NCBI RefSeq assembly: GCF_001487165.1
Contig: NZ_LN913006.1
Coordinates: forward strand, 1,177,293-1,241,292
Direction of reading: 5' to 3'
DNA: 64,000 bases
Origin: Blautia massiliensis (ex Durand et al. 2017)
Lineage (GTDB): Bacteria; Bacillota; Clostridia; Lachnospirales; Lachnospiraceae
Shown here: positions 8,523-19,800 of the stretch, piece after piece
Layout of the letters: every line of letters starts with the position of its first letter
How positions within the stretch are numbered: the stretch's first letter is position 1
The notes under the pieces: model-generated
What the model saw: only the letters and a program-made list of their open reading frames with translations
Database searches by the model: none
Told to the model about the DNA's origin: nothing
Position numbers and translations under genes: made by a program

Positions 8523-8594
8523 ATGAAACTGGCAGTTAAGGAAACTGCAAAAAGAAATACCTTAAGAACATCAAAAAAAGAAAACACATTGTAA
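8523..8594 (+). CDS. Small basic ORF (23 aa)
   Basis: A 23-codon frame, rich in Lys and Thr, begins with ATG 6 nt after AAAGGAGGAGC. It could be a leader peptide or a small protein. Support rests on the ribosome site and the tight spacing to the next small frame; no homologue is recognised. Confidence 0.4.
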   Translation: MKLAVKETAKRNTLRTSKKENTL

Positions 8595-8611
8595 AATCAG
8601 GAGGGTCGATT

Positions 8612-8743
8612 ATGGAGACAATTAAATGGGAAAACGCAAATGCACTGGAAATTGGAATGCTTATGGAGATGGCAGAAGACGGCTATGTATTTTGCATCGA
8701 AGATGGAAAGATACAGGCTGTTGAAGTCCGGATTTTCAGCTAG
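8612..8743 (+). CDS. Small conserved-looking ORF (43 aa)
   Basis: A 43-codon frame starts 8 nt after GGAGGG and encodes an acidic peptide with METIKWENANALEIGM at the N-terminus. It lies 18 nt before the DUF932-like gene and would be co-transcribed with it. It is too short for a function to be assigned. Confidence 0.5.
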   Translation: METIKWENANALEIGMLMEMAEDGYVFCIEDGKIQAVEVRIFS

Positions 8744-8761
8744 CGTGGAAAGGCGGACATT

Positions 8762-9874
8762 ATGTATTATAAAGATGACTTTTATAAGGAGTTCCGGACA
8801 GAAAAGGAACTGTGCGAGTATCTGGAAGAGATAGACAGCCGGGCAGAATGGATCCGGATCACCAGTAAGAAATTAAAGGTAGCAGCTGCAGGAGAGGAAA
8901 CCTGTACAGAGGTTCCGGGCATTTCCCTGGAAGCACTGGAAAAAGATACCTTATCTCATTCCAGGCTGGTTCTTATCCTGCCCGATAGGATCTGTTATAT
9001 AGGAAATTCAGCAATCAAATCGTTGAAAGGACGGGCCAGGATTGATGGAAAAGCCCTGGCAGATGTCGATAAGAAAACACTGGCAGAGATCTTGAATAAA
9101 TGCCTGAAGGTTGCAAGAGGAAGAGCACTGATCCGTTTCTGTGAAGGAAAAATAAGGGCAGTCCTGTCTGGTGATGAAAAAGATTATGCCATCATATCCA
9201 TGCCGGATATGTACATGGTTACCTCGGCATATATCCATGGGGACTATGAGAAGGCAACGTTTTTAAACGGCTATGCAGATCATTATTCTGTTACGGCGTC
9301 CTGGCAGCTGGAAGATACGAAACTTACAGATGTTTATAAGAAACTGATGCAGAATTATGGAAGAAAGACCGATAAGGACATAAAAGCAGTTGTACGGATC
9401 ACTACGTCAGACGTTGGTGTGTCCGGAGCGAATGTTTTTTACTCCCTGCAGGAGCCGACAAGAAATGTGATCCTTGGCAATGCCCTGAAGGTTACGCACA
9501 AAAACTGTAAAGGAATGGAAGATTTCACGGAAAACATAGAGTCGATCTTTGATTACTACCGGGAAGTCTTAAAAGGGGTCATGCGGCTGTGTGATATCTG
9601 GATCGAGCATCCGGCAAATGCCATGGCAGGGATCATGAAGCAGGCGGGATTTGGAAAAAAACTGCTTGCAGAAACCGTGGAGCAGTTTAAGGCTACTACC
9701 GGGGATGAGCCATGCAGCGCATACGAGATCTACTGCGGGATCTGTGAATCCATTACCATTGCAAGGCAGGAAAAGACGAATGAGAGAGGACTTTTAGCTC
9801 TGGAAGAAAAAATTGCCGGCTGTGTGTCAAAACGCTGGCATGAATATGATATTCCTGGCACTGTAAAATACTAA
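8762..9874 (+). CDS. DUF932-like phage/plasmid protein
   Basis: The protein (370 aa) is soluble and matches in layout the DUF932-type proteins found beside ERF/Rad52-like genes on integrative elements: an N-terminal region of about 90 residues, a central domain with VVRITTSDVGVSGANVFYSL, and a helical C-terminus. DUF932 members are thought to take part in element replication or recombination, but no activity is established. It starts near GGAAAGG 10 nt after a small ORF. The family assignment is by general resemblance and should be treated as tentative. Confidence 0.5.
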   Translation: MYYKDDFYKEFRTEKELCEYLEEIDSRAEWIRITSKKLKVAAAGEETCTEVPGISLEALEKDTLSHSRLVLILPDRICYIGNSAIKSLKGRARIDGKALADVDKKTLAEILNKCLKVARGRALIRFCEGKIRAVLSGDEKDYAIISMPDMYMVTSAYIHGDYEKATFLNGYADHYSVTASWQLEDTKLTDVYKKLMQNYGRKTDKDIKAVVRITTSDVGVSGANVFYSLQEPTRNVILGNALKVTHKNCKGMEDFTENIESIFDYYREVLKGVMRLCDIWIEHPANAMAGIMKQAGFGKKLLAETVEQFKATTGDEPCSAYEIYCGICESITIARQEKTNERGLLALEEKIAGCVSKRWHEYDIPGTVKY

Positions 9875-9930
9875 CAGGATTTAAAAGAATGGAGACAGTA
9901 TGGACTGTCTTTTTTTGATGGGAGGAAAAC

Positions 9931-10449
9931 ATGAAGGTTACGAATGGAAAAGATGTGGCAAGGCTGCTGGTAGATGAATACTTGAACTGCCATCCCACCG
10001 GACACAAAAAATTTATGGAGTCCATGGCAAAAGAGCAGCAGGAAATAAAAGACAATTACACTTATCTTGGGTTTGCCTGGCTAAAAGGTCTTTCAGAGGT
10101 CAGATATTACGACCTTCGAAACGAAGCATCGAAACTGATGGCCGATGATCTGTGTCTGCATGTAAAGGAACAGCCAGAAAGGGTGCGCCTGGTGTATGAA
10201 GGTGCAGAGGAAATGGAGATCAATCCTTCAGATGAAGAGCAGATGGCAAAAATGTTTACCTGCTACCTGCTTGCAGGAAGTATGGACGGATATGGGGAAT
10301 TTGTGGATTATGCCCTTGATACCCACCGGACATTGCAGCAGAACCTGACACGGTTTTTTGTGGAATGGTTTGCAAAAGCAGAAAAAGGCTCTGCATTTTT
10401 AAAACGGGCAAAGATGGTGTATTCCAGGTATTCCCTGCCATATATCTAA
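9931..10449 (+). CDS. Hypothetical element-encoded protein
   Basis: The protein (172 aa) is soluble, helical and acidic. No domain is recognised. GGGAGGAAA lies just before the ATG and the next gene follows after 16 nt, so it belongs to the same operon as the DUF932-like and ERF genes. Confidence 0.6.
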   Translation: MKVTNGKDVARLLVDEYLNCHPTGHKKFMESMAKEQQEIKDNYTYLGFAWLKGLSEVRYYDLRNEASKLMADDLCLHVKEQPERVRLVYEGAEEMEINPSDEEQMAKMFTCYLLAGSMDGYGEFVDYALDTHRTLQQNLTRFFVEWFAKAEKGSAFLKRAKMVYSRYSLPYI

Positions 10450-10465
10450 ATTACGGAGGTATGTG

Positions 10466-11179
10466 ATGGATAGAAAACTTCCGGACTGGTTAAAAGAGAG
10501 CAGGGAGGCAGAAAAACTGATCGCATGGCTGAAATCGCCGGATTGTGAAGTAAAAGAATTTTCCGGACAGCTGTTTATAAAGGCAAGATATGGAAACTGT
10601 TTCTTTTTCTTTGACTGTTTAAAGGAAAACAGAAAAACAGACCGGAACTGGTGTGCCGTGATCCACATGCCGGAGTATTCCCTTTATGAAGCAGAAGATC
10701 TTTTTCTGAAGCCGATCGGGATACCGGATGATTTTGGTTTTCCTGTGCGTGAGGATCTGATCCCGAAACTGGAAACACAGATAAGCCGCATTGGAAAGAA
10801 ACTTATCCGGGAACAATGGGATGAACTTTTGTTAAAAGGCGGGTATGCAGCTTCACAGATGATCCCGGAGATCAGCAGGGTTTATATCCAGCTAAATGCA
10901 GACCGTTTTATTAAAAAAGGAAAGCGGCCGGAGGATCTGATCTATCAGCCGCAGTTTCATTTTGCGGATATGAAGTGGGAATTTTCTGACTGGATGTTTC
11001 TGGAATATTTAAGCAACCCACAGCGGGCAGCAGAGCTTTTCGCCCAGAAGTGGCTGCTTGAAAAACTTCCGGAGATCTCAAAAAAGAAGATCTGTATCGG
11101 ATGTATCCGGGAGGAAATGGAAGAAATGTTAAAAAAGACTGGGACAGGGCCGGAGGTAAGCCTTCCGCGTTCTGCTTAG
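10466..11179 (+). CDS. Hypothetical element-encoded protein
   Basis: The protein (237 aa) is soluble with many aromatic residues (a run of Phe near residue 50) and a CIGC cysteine pair near the C-terminus. ATG 10466 is chosen from three overlapping candidates (10461, 10463, 10466) because it is in frame and 6 nt after GGAGG. No family is recognised. It lies directly upstream of the ERF-type gene. Confidence 0.6.
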   Translation: MDRKLPDWLKESREAEKLIAWLKSPDCEVKEFSGQLFIKARYGNCFFFFDCLKENRKTDRNWCAVIHMPEYSLYEAEDLFLKPIGIPDDFGFPVREDLIPKLETQISRIGKKLIREQWDELLLKGGYAASQMIPEISRVYIQLNADRFIKKGKRPEDLIYQPQFHFADMKWEFSDWMFLEYLSNPQRAAELFAQKWLLEKLPEISKKKICIGCIREEMEEMLKKTGTGPEVSLPRSA

Positions 11180-11215
11180 TATAAAAAATGAAAAAATCAG
11201 GAGGAAACGAATAAT

Positions 11216-12376
11216 ATGGGTAAATACAATTACATGAATCTGAACCAGAAGATGATCAAGATCAGAAGAAAGGTGCCGAAGCTGATCCGCAAACGGTACA
11301 GTGAGGACGTTACTTATGATTTTGTAAAACTGGATGATATTTATGAATGCCTGACACCGGCCCTTAATAAATACGGGGTCGATTTTGACATCTTAAGTGA
11401 AAGGCCGACTCAGATGGACGAACAGGGCAATTCCGTGTTTTTAAAGGAAATGGGAGCACTCTGGAGATATGAGGCTGATCTGGAACTGTGCTGGACCAAT
11501 GCAGACCGTCCGGGAGACAAGGTACGGAGCTTTTTGCATGTCATTGGAACCAATGAAGCACCGGATAAAGCAAAAGGTGCGGCATGGACGTATGGCCTGA
11601 AATATTATTTCTTGAATAAATTCAATATCATGCAGGCATCTGGAATGGACGATCCGGACATGCGTGGGACGGAAAAAGAAGAAATGCCGAAGCAGGAAGC
11701 TTCCGTAAAACCGGAAAAGCCGAAAAAGAAACAGGAAAAGACAGAAAGAAAAGAAACCGCAGCAAAGCAGGAGCAAACGGAACCGGTCAGGGAAAAGAAA
11801 ACGGACCGTAAAAAACTGCGTGATGGAAATGCCATATCCGAAGATCCTGTAAAAGTGGAATATGCAGTAACGGATACAGAAGAAAACCTGCCTGGACAGA
11901 TGACTTTTGGAATGGAAGAAAGTGAAAGCGGACTGGAAGAATTTTCCGATGAAGAAACCAAAGCGGAAGATCCGGTTCAGACCGAGGAAATCTCCGTAGA
12001 TGAGGAAATTACTGCCGAGACGGATGCAGACGGTTTCCGTGCAGTAGAAGAAACGGATGAAGTTCCATTTGATGAGGATGATGAGATTTCTTTTGATGCA
12101 GAAGAAGAGGAAGAAACACCAGAAGAGACGGCAGAGGAAACGGTAGAGGATATAGATAACGTAGAGGATGCAGAAGACGAAGTGAAATGGGCAGAAAAGG
12201 TTATCTGCAATTTTGGTGTCTATGCCGGAACCCCTCTTGGGGAAATGATGCAGGATGCCAGAGGTTACCAGACGATCAAATGGCTGGTACAGCGTTACAA
12301 AGGCCAGAATCAGGAAATACAGAAAGCTGCGAAGATTCTTTTGGATCATGAAAAGGAAATGCAAAAAGCAGCCTGA
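11216..12376 (+). CDS. ERF-type single-strand annealing protein with acidic tail
   Basis: Residues 1-150 (of 386) resemble the ERF/Rad52-like family: a helical start, YDFVKLDDIYECLTPALNKY and the conserved GAAWTYGLKYYFLNKFNI segment. Such proteins anneal complementary single strands during phage or element recombination. Residues 155-310 are a charged, mostly acidic low-complexity linker (Lys/Glu then Glu/Asp/Thr), and a conserved C-terminal segment follows (VICNFGVYAGTPLGEMM). AGGAGG precedes the ATG. It acts with the downstream primase-like gene in element maintenance, by inference. Confidence 0.75.
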   Translation: MGKYNYMNLNQKMIKIRRKVPKLIRKRYSEDVTYDFVKLDDIYECLTPALNKYGVDFDILSERPTQMDEQGNSVFLKEMGALWRYEADLELCWTNADRPGDKVRSFLHVIGTNEAPDKAKGAAWTYGLKYYFLNKFNIMQASGMDDPDMRGTEKEEMPKQEASVKPEKPKKKQEKTERKETAAKQEQTEPVREKKTDRKKLRDGNAISEDPVKVEYAVTDTEENLPGQMTFGMEESESGLEEFSDEETKAEDPVQTEEISVDEEITAETDADGFRAVEETDEVPFDEDDEISFDAEEEEETPEETAEETVEDIDNVEDAEDEVKWAEKVICNFGVYAGTPLGEMMQDARGYQTIKWLVQRYKGQNQEIQKAAKILLDHEKEMQKAA

Positions 12377-12440
12377 AAACAGAGAAACAGTTCGAGGTGG
12401 CTCCGGGAACGGGGCCATCTTTTATGAAAAGGAGGAAGGC

Positions 12441-13706
12441 ATGTATGCCAGAGAATCGTTTACGATCGCAGAAGTAGCAGATCTTTTGTCAATCCGAAGA
12501 CTGAGTGATTCTTACCAGGACGAATTTCCGGTGGAATGTCCTTTTTGCGGGGATTTAAGAGGAAAATGCAGTTTTTGCATCTGCAAAAATGGAGAACTGA
12601 AAAATGTTTACCATTGCTATCATTGCGGAGCATCCGGAAACATGCTGACACTGTATGCGGAACTATCCGGCATTTATGGAAGGAACCGGTATAAAGAAGC
12701 CTACCGTGAGATAAGGCAGGCACTTTCTTTTTCTGGAACGGATGAAAGGCAGCAGGCCACGACACGAAATGGGTTCGCTTCTATCGTTCCTAAAAAGAAA
12801 CGCATTTCCCTTACGGAAGAGGAATGGGATTACCGGGACCAGGTATATAAGGAGATGCTCACTTTTCTTAAGCTTAAGGAAACACACCGGAGGAACCTCC
12901 TCCTACGTGGGCTGACGTTAAATGAGGTCAGACAGATGGAAGAACGAGGTTTTTTAAGTACGGATGAGGAGAATTCCGTGGCCATTGCCAGAAAGCTCTT
13001 AAAAAAGGGATTTCGCCTGGATGGGGTTCCTGGATTTTTCATCAACCGGGATGGTGACTGGGAAGCTGCTTTTTATAGGAAGAATAACGGGTATCTTTGC
13101 CCGGTCCGGGATGGGAAGGAACGGATCATAGGATTCCAGATCCGGCTGGATGTTCCTTTAAAAGAACGGAAGTACCTCTGGTTTACCAGCAGCGGCTTAG
13201 AAAAAGGCACATCAAGCGGCAGCCCGGCAGGAATGTTTGGGAAAATAAAGGATGGCACGGTTTACGTAACAGAAGGGATCTTAAAGGCAGAGATCGCATG
13301 GATGTGTACAGGAAATCCTTATATCGGAGTCCCTGGAGTTTCCAATCATAAAGGACTGGAAACTGTCTTGCGAAAACTGAAAGAGCAGGGGTTAAAAAGA
13401 GTTTACGAATGTTACGACATGGATAAAATGATGGAATTGTCCTGTAAGCACGATGAAAAAAGTGCGTGCCGGCAATGTGAACATGGAATTCATCTGTATC
13501 ATGGAGAATGCCCCAGAAAGCGCAGAAAGAGGGACATGATCCGAAAAGGCTGTATAAAACTATATGAGATCTGTGAGGAACTGAATGTGTCCTGCAAAAG
13601 AGTTACCTGGGATACCGATGCATCCGGTACCTGGATGGAACACTACAAAGGCGTGGATGACTGGATCCTTCAAAAAGAGGAAAAAGAACACAGGAAGACG
13701 GCATAA
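12441..13706 (+). CDS. CHC2 zinc-finger / Toprim (DUF3854-like) primase-type protein
   Basis: An N-terminal zinc ribbon (CPFCGDL ... YHCYHCGASGNM, residues ~34-70 of 421) is of the DnaG/CHC2 kind. The C-terminal half holds a Toprim-like fold with YVTEGILKAEIAW (conserved Glu) and YECYDMDK (DxD). Together these indicate a primase-like protein, probably for element replication. The frame is open from 12255, but ATG 12441 is chosen because GGAGG lies 5 nt before it and the upstream frame overlaps the ERF gene. A late cysteine cluster (CKHDEKSACRQCEHG) may bind a second zinc. Confidence 0.8.
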   Translation: MYARESFTIAEVADLLSIRRLSDSYQDEFPVECPFCGDLRGKCSFCICKNGELKNVYHCYHCGASGNMLTLYAELSGIYGRNRYKEAYREIRQALSFSGTDERQQATTRNGFASIVPKKKRISLTEEEWDYRDQVYKEMLTFLKLKETHRRNLLLRGLTLNEVRQMEERGFLSTDEENSVAIARKLLKKGFRLDGVPGFFINRDGDWEAAFYRKNNGYLCPVRDGKERIIGFQIRLDVPLKERKYLWFTSSGLEKGTSSGSPAGMFGKIKDGTVYVTEGILKAEIAWMCTGNPYIGVPGVSNHKGLETVLRKLKEQGLKRVYECYDMDKMMELSCKHDEKSACRQCEHGIHLYHGECPRKRRKRDMIRKGCIKLYEICEELNVSCKRVTWDTDASGTWMEHYKGVDDWILQKEEKEHRKTA

Positions 13707-13716
13707 AATGTTTGGT

Positions 13717-13762
13717 CAGATAAAAGGGAAACTGGAATTTTTTTCAGTTTCCTTTTTATCTG
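13717..13762. repeat. Inverted repeat between primase-like gene and adhesin
   Basis: CAGATAAAAGGGAAACTG (13717-13734) pairs almost fully with CAGTTTCCTTTTTATCTG (13745-13762). The loop contains a T run but no long T run follows the 3' arm. It may act as a partial terminator that lowers adhesin expression relative to the upstream genes. Confidence 0.6.
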
Positions 13763-13860
13763 GCTGAAAAAGCCGGAAGAAAGGAGAAAGCGATGCAGAT
13801 AAGAGACGGACCAAAAGAAAACTGCAGGGAAAAAAGCGATCATGAAAGGAGAACGTGCAC

Positions 13861-16800
13861 TTGGAAAAAAACTGGAAGAAAAGATGGATGGCGGGTGCGA
13901 TGGCTTTTGCTCTGTGCTGCACTACGCTCTTGCAGACGGGAGCTTCTGCAGTATCCGCCGCTGAGGTGGGAGGCGTTTCCGCACAGAGCGAGACGCAGAT
14001 CGAGGTACAGACAGAAACACAGACAGAAACGCAGACGGAGAAAAGCGAGGAAGAACTGATCGAGGAAACCGTTGCTGATCCGGAACTTGCGCTTATGGTT
14101 ACCGAAGGGGAAGCCTTTGATATCCAGAATGATTTTACAGGACTGAAACTCTCTGAAGGAGACCATGTGGAACTGAAAAAAGCAGCAATGGAAGACGGGA
14201 CTGTATTTGATTATAACCATGCGGGAACCTATAAATGCGTATATCTTGTTACACCCGCATCCGGGGAAGCCTATCTGGTTGCCAGAAACATTACGGTGAC
14301 ACCAAGGGAAGCAGAAACAGACGGATCCAATGGCGGTCAGGAACAGGAAAGCGGCGATGACGAACCGGAGGCAGACCCCGTCCTCCCGACCATAAGCCCG
14401 GAAGATGCCCCGGAAACCCTGGAAGAGCCGGAAGAAACGGAGGAGCCAGAAGAAGAGGAAGCAGAAGAATTTTCCGATGAGGAACCAGAGGATGGAAGCC
14501 ATCAGGTTGACATCGTACAGGGAAATGAATTCAATATTGAACTGGACCACGAGGACGGACGTTACCAGACGGGGGAGACGGTCAACTTTTCCGGTGATAT
14601 CCCGCAGGGAAGCCTGATCGCAGTGGGAACAAGTCTTGTCGAAGCAAACCAGACAGAGAATACCGAAGATCTTCTGTATGCAGAAGTAAGCTACGATGAG
14701 GGAACAAATTCCTTCAGCTTTGAGATGCCGGAAGATGATGTTGCATTAAGTGTGGTATATGACCAGGCTGAGGGCGGTATTAGTACCATGGCAGCTTCCG
14801 ATGGAGACTTGTGGGATGATTCAACAGACATTGAAGCTAATACCTATTACTATTATTCAGATGGAAAACTGCATCCTTTTGATTCTGTTATGGGACAGGG
14901 CGGAAATGATTCCTATAAGTATATCCGTTACAAAGCAGGCGGAAAGACTTATACCGTCTATGCATACTGCATGCAGCACAGTAAACAGTCCCCGCCAAGT
15001 GGAACGACTTATAAAAATATGGTCGAACTGGATGAGGGCGGCGATGACCGTTATTTAAGGAAGGCCATGTTTTACGGATATGGCGGTCCCGGATGGGGCG
15101 GCACATTCAACGGCTATAATATCAAATCCATCATGGAAAAATACGGCTGTTCCTCCGAGACCCGTGCAATGCAGCATTATCTGGTCGATTATTTATATGA
15201 CGGGGAATCCGGATTTGGAGGATCCCTTTCGACAACTGCCAAAAACATGTTAAAAGAGATCAAGGCAGCCCTTGCAAAGATGCCGGATCCAACGACCATG
15301 GAGCTGACACCTGGGCTCAGTGCTTCTGCAAATGAAAACCAGAGCCCGACCTTCACATGGAAGGCAAACGCAGCTTTTGTGATCACGATCCATCTGGAAA
15401 ACGGGGTCTCCCTTGTAAATGAGACGACAGGAAAAACCGGGACCGGAAATGTGAGCGTAAAGGGCGGTGAAAAATTCCATCTGGAAGCAACCACCCAGAA
15501 TATTGGAAGCCTGAAAGGAAAATATGCGATCACATCCAACTATCCGCTTAATTTCCATGCCATGCTCTTAAAGCTGGCGAACAGCCAGGATATCGGCTTT
15601 GGATATTATACCGATACACTGGAGCTGAATCTGGAGGTAGACTGGCCGGATGAAGCAACGGTCAAGATCATCAAAAAAGATAAGGGAAGCAACGCGCTCC
15701 TTGCAGGTGCCGTTTACGGCATCTATGCAGATGAAGCCTGCACGAAACTTATCAAAAAAATGCCGGCAACAAATGCAAAAGGGGAATCCGAAGTAAAGAT
15801 CACCAAAACACAGGATACCGTTTACCTTCGTGAAATCTCAGGCCCATCCGGATATGTGCTGGATACGAAAGCCTATGGGGTAAAACTGGTCGTGGGGCAG
15901 ACCGCTTCCAAGAACTTAACGGATAAAGAGCAAAAAGGTGCACTCACCATTTATAAAGAAGGAGAAGTGCTTACTGGAGCGACCGTCACGGAAGATGGTG
16001 TGACCTTTGCCTACGAAAAACGGAAATTGAAAGGAGCCGTTTACAGTGTTTATGCAGGTGCAGATATCAAGGCGGCAGATGGCACCCTCATCTATAAAAA
16101 AGGTGCACTTGTCAAGGATAATCTGGTTACCGGAGATGACGGAAGCGTTACGTTAAAGGATCTCTATCTTGGCACCTACACAGTAACCGAGACGAAAGCT
16201 CCGGATAATTATGTATGCAAAGGAGAGTCTAAGACTGTTGAGCTTGTGTATGCAGGCCAGACCGTAGAAGTGCAGACTGTCAGTGCAACATTTTTAAATG
16301 AACGCCAGAAGGCTGCAGTCCGTGTGGAAAAGCAGGACGAAGAGACAAAAAATCCGCTCTCCGGAGGCATCTACGGGCTGTATGCAGCAGAAGATATCAA
16401 AGTTGATGGTAAGACCGTTGTTCCCAAAGGAACCCTGATCGAAAAAGCAACGACCGGAGCCGATGGAAAAGCTTCTTATAAAGCGGAACTTCCGATTAAT
16501 TACAGCTACAGCATCCGGGAGATCCAGGCACCGGAACTTTACCTTAGAAACAGTGAGGATACTTACACCTTCACTTTTAAGTTCACCAATGATAAGGAAG
16601 AAAAGGTAAACTTTAGCCATACCTTTACAAATAAGCGTGTAAATGCAACAATCGACCTGGTAAAAGAAGACAGCGAGACAGGAAACAGCGCACAGGGAGA
16701 TGCCGTATTTGAAGGAGCCATTTACGGGCTCTATGCAAGGGAAGACATTAACCATCCGGATGGCAGGAGCGGAGTCCTTTATAAAAAGGACGAACAGGTA

Positions 16801-19800
16801 GCTACCCTGACGACCGATAAAGAGGGAAAAGCAAGCGTAAGCAACCTGTATCTTGGAAAGTATTATTTGAAGGAGATCACGCCTCCAGTAGGTTATCTTC
16901 TGGACGAAGAGGAGCATGATGTAAACTGTAACTACGAAGGAGACCAGGTAGAGACGGTAAAACGAAATACCGTTTCCAAAGAAGACGTGATCAAACAGCC
17001 ATTCCAGTTGATTAAAGCAGCGGATAATGATAAGACCGATGCGGACCTTTTAAAAGGTGCCGGATTCTCTGCTTATCTGATCAGCAGCCTGACTGTAAAG
17101 GACGATGGAAGCTATGACTTTACAAATGCGACCCCGATCGTTCTTACGGAAGATGGAAAAACAGAAATGTTTACCGATGAACGCGGCTATGCGTGCAGCA
17201 TCCCGATTCCTTATGGACGCTACATTGTCCGTGAGACCACAACACCGCATAATTTCATGCCGGTAGATGATTTTATCGTAACCGTAACCGAGAACAGCAG
17301 CACACCGCAGGTATGGAGAGTCCTTTTGGACGATGAGTTCAAAGCAAAGCTTAAGATCGTGAAACAGGATGATGAGACCAAACAGCCGGTCCTCCTTGCC
17401 AATACAGAATTCAAAGTGTACGACCTGGATGCGAAAAAGTACGTGGAACAGGTAACGACCTATCCAAATACGGTTGTCCATAAATCCTATTTTACGGACG
17501 AAAATGGTTACCTGATTCTTCCGGAATCCTTAAAATGCGGAAATTACAGGATTGAGGAAGTGAGAGCGCCTGATGGCTACACCCAGAATACCCAGTATGT
17601 GGAGATCAAAGTTGATAAGAATACAGCTTATCAGATGGATTCCGTCAGCGGGGATGCCATCATTACCGTGACCTATGAAAACCATCCGGTCAAGGGCAAA
17701 CTGGTGATCCATAAATCCGGTGAAACCTTAAAATCCTTTAAAAAGGATTTTGTATACGAAGAAGCTTCCCTGGAAGGGGCAGAATTTGAAATCTACGCAG
17801 CAGAAGATATTTTCACACCGGATCATCAGGTGGACGAGCAGGGAAACCGTCACGTGATCTATGCAAAGGATACCCTGGTAAAAACAGTGACCACTAATAA
17901 AAATGGGGAAGCTGTTATCAAAGACCTTCCGCTTGGAAAATACCGTGTGAAAGAAACAAAAGCACCGGCCGGATTTGTCTTAAATCCAGACAGTCAGGAA
18001 GTAGCCTTTATCTATAAGGATCAGAACACACCGGAGATCGAAGAAAAACTGGAATTTTCCAATGAACGCCAGAAAGTAGAGCTGAGTGTGGAAAAACGGG
18101 ATGCTGAGACCGGAAAGGCTTTAAAAGGTGCAACCTTTGGATTATACAATAAAGAAGCAATTTCTTCCGGCGACAAGGTGATTGTAAAAGCAGATACACT
18201 GCTTCAGGAGATCACAAGCAACGAAAAAGGTAAGGCAGCGTTTACGCTGGATCTTCCGCTTGGCAGATACTATGTGAAAGAGCTGCAGGCACCGGCGGGT
18301 TATGTATCTTCTGATGAGATCCTGGAATTTGATGCCACATACCAGGGCCAGGACGTAAAAACGATCAAATTAAAATCCGTGAAGAAAAACCAGCCGACAA
18401 CGGTAGAAGTAACAAAAGCAGATATCACGACCGGAACAGAACTTGACGGGGCTTCCATGAGTGTACTGGATAAGGATGGCAACGTGATCGATTCCTGGAC
18501 ATCCGTAAAGGATTCCCCACATGTGATCAAGCGACTTCAGGTTGGAAAAACTTACATTCTGCGTGAAGAGCTTGCACCATATGGCTACTTACGTGCAACA
18601 GACGTAGAGTTTACGATCTCTGATACTGCAGAAGTACAGAAAGTCAAAATGGAAGATGAAGTCCCGGTAGCAAGACTTCTGGTAAACAAGAAAGGGGAAT
18701 TCTTAGACAGCGTATCCCTTCTTGACAATGCAAAAGGCATGATCGAGCACCTGTTCAACTATGTGACCGGAAACCTGACTGATGTAACCTTCAATGTTTA
18801 CGCGGCAGAAGCCATCCGTGCAGCAGACGGGGTAAGTGCAGATTATTATGCGGCAGATGAACTGGTCGGCTCCATTACAACAGATGGAAATGGTATCGCC
18901 CAGATGGATAACCTCCCGCTTGGACGTTATTACATCGTGGAAAAAGAGACCGCACATGGCTACGTTCTGGATAATGAACCAAGATATGTGGATCTTACAT
19001 ACCGTGACCAGGATACACCTCTGGTTACTTATAGTGCCGACTGGCAGAATGCGCGCCAGAGGGTACAGGTGGAAGTCCTGAAAAAAGAAAAGGACAGTGA
19101 CAAAGTACTTTCCGGGGCAATCTTTGGCCTCTATGCAGCAGACGACATCGTATCTTCAAAAGGAAAAGTACTCCTTGCGAAAGACACTCTGATCGAACTG
19201 AAGACCACAGATGAGGATGGAAAGATCCAGTTTGTTGCAGATCTCCCGATTGACAGCAGGTACTACATTAAGGAACTTGCCGCCCCGGATGGCTATGTGA
19301 CAGACCAGGAACCGCAGGAATTCACTTTTGAGTACCAGGGCAGTGGAACCAGTGTTGCAGAGTATGCGTTCACCTTTGAAGATGAACAGACTACGGTAGA
19401 ACTTTCCAAAGCAGACCTGACGGACAAAAAAGAACTTCCGGGAGCATCCTTAAAGGTAACAGATGAGGGTGGAAATACGGTGGATGAATGGGTATCCAAA
19501 GAGGAAGCACATATCATCAAGGGCCTTATCGTAGGAAAGAAATACAAGATGACAGAAACAAAGCCGGCAGATGGTTATGTGACTGCGGAAAGTATTGAAT
19601 TTACCGTCGAAAACACAAAAGAAGTACAGAAACACCAGATGCTTGATGATGTGACCAAAGTGGAAATCAGCAAGAAAGACATTACGGATTCCAGTGAGGT
19701 ACCGGGAGCAAAACTGATCATCCTGGATAAAGATGGAAAGAAAGTTGAAAGCTGGACGTCCACGGATAAACCGCATATGGTCGAAAAACTTCCGGTAGGC

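Noticed and set aside
11441-12418. Long minus-strand open frame opposite the ERF-type gene
   Set aside because: It is a mirror of the acidic, low-complexity coding region; the product is Phe/Leu/Cys-rich nonsense and there is no ribosome site.
13840-14550. 236-codon minus-strand frame opposite the adhesin signal and stalk region
   Set aside because: Shadow of the adhesin gene; no start context and no domain.
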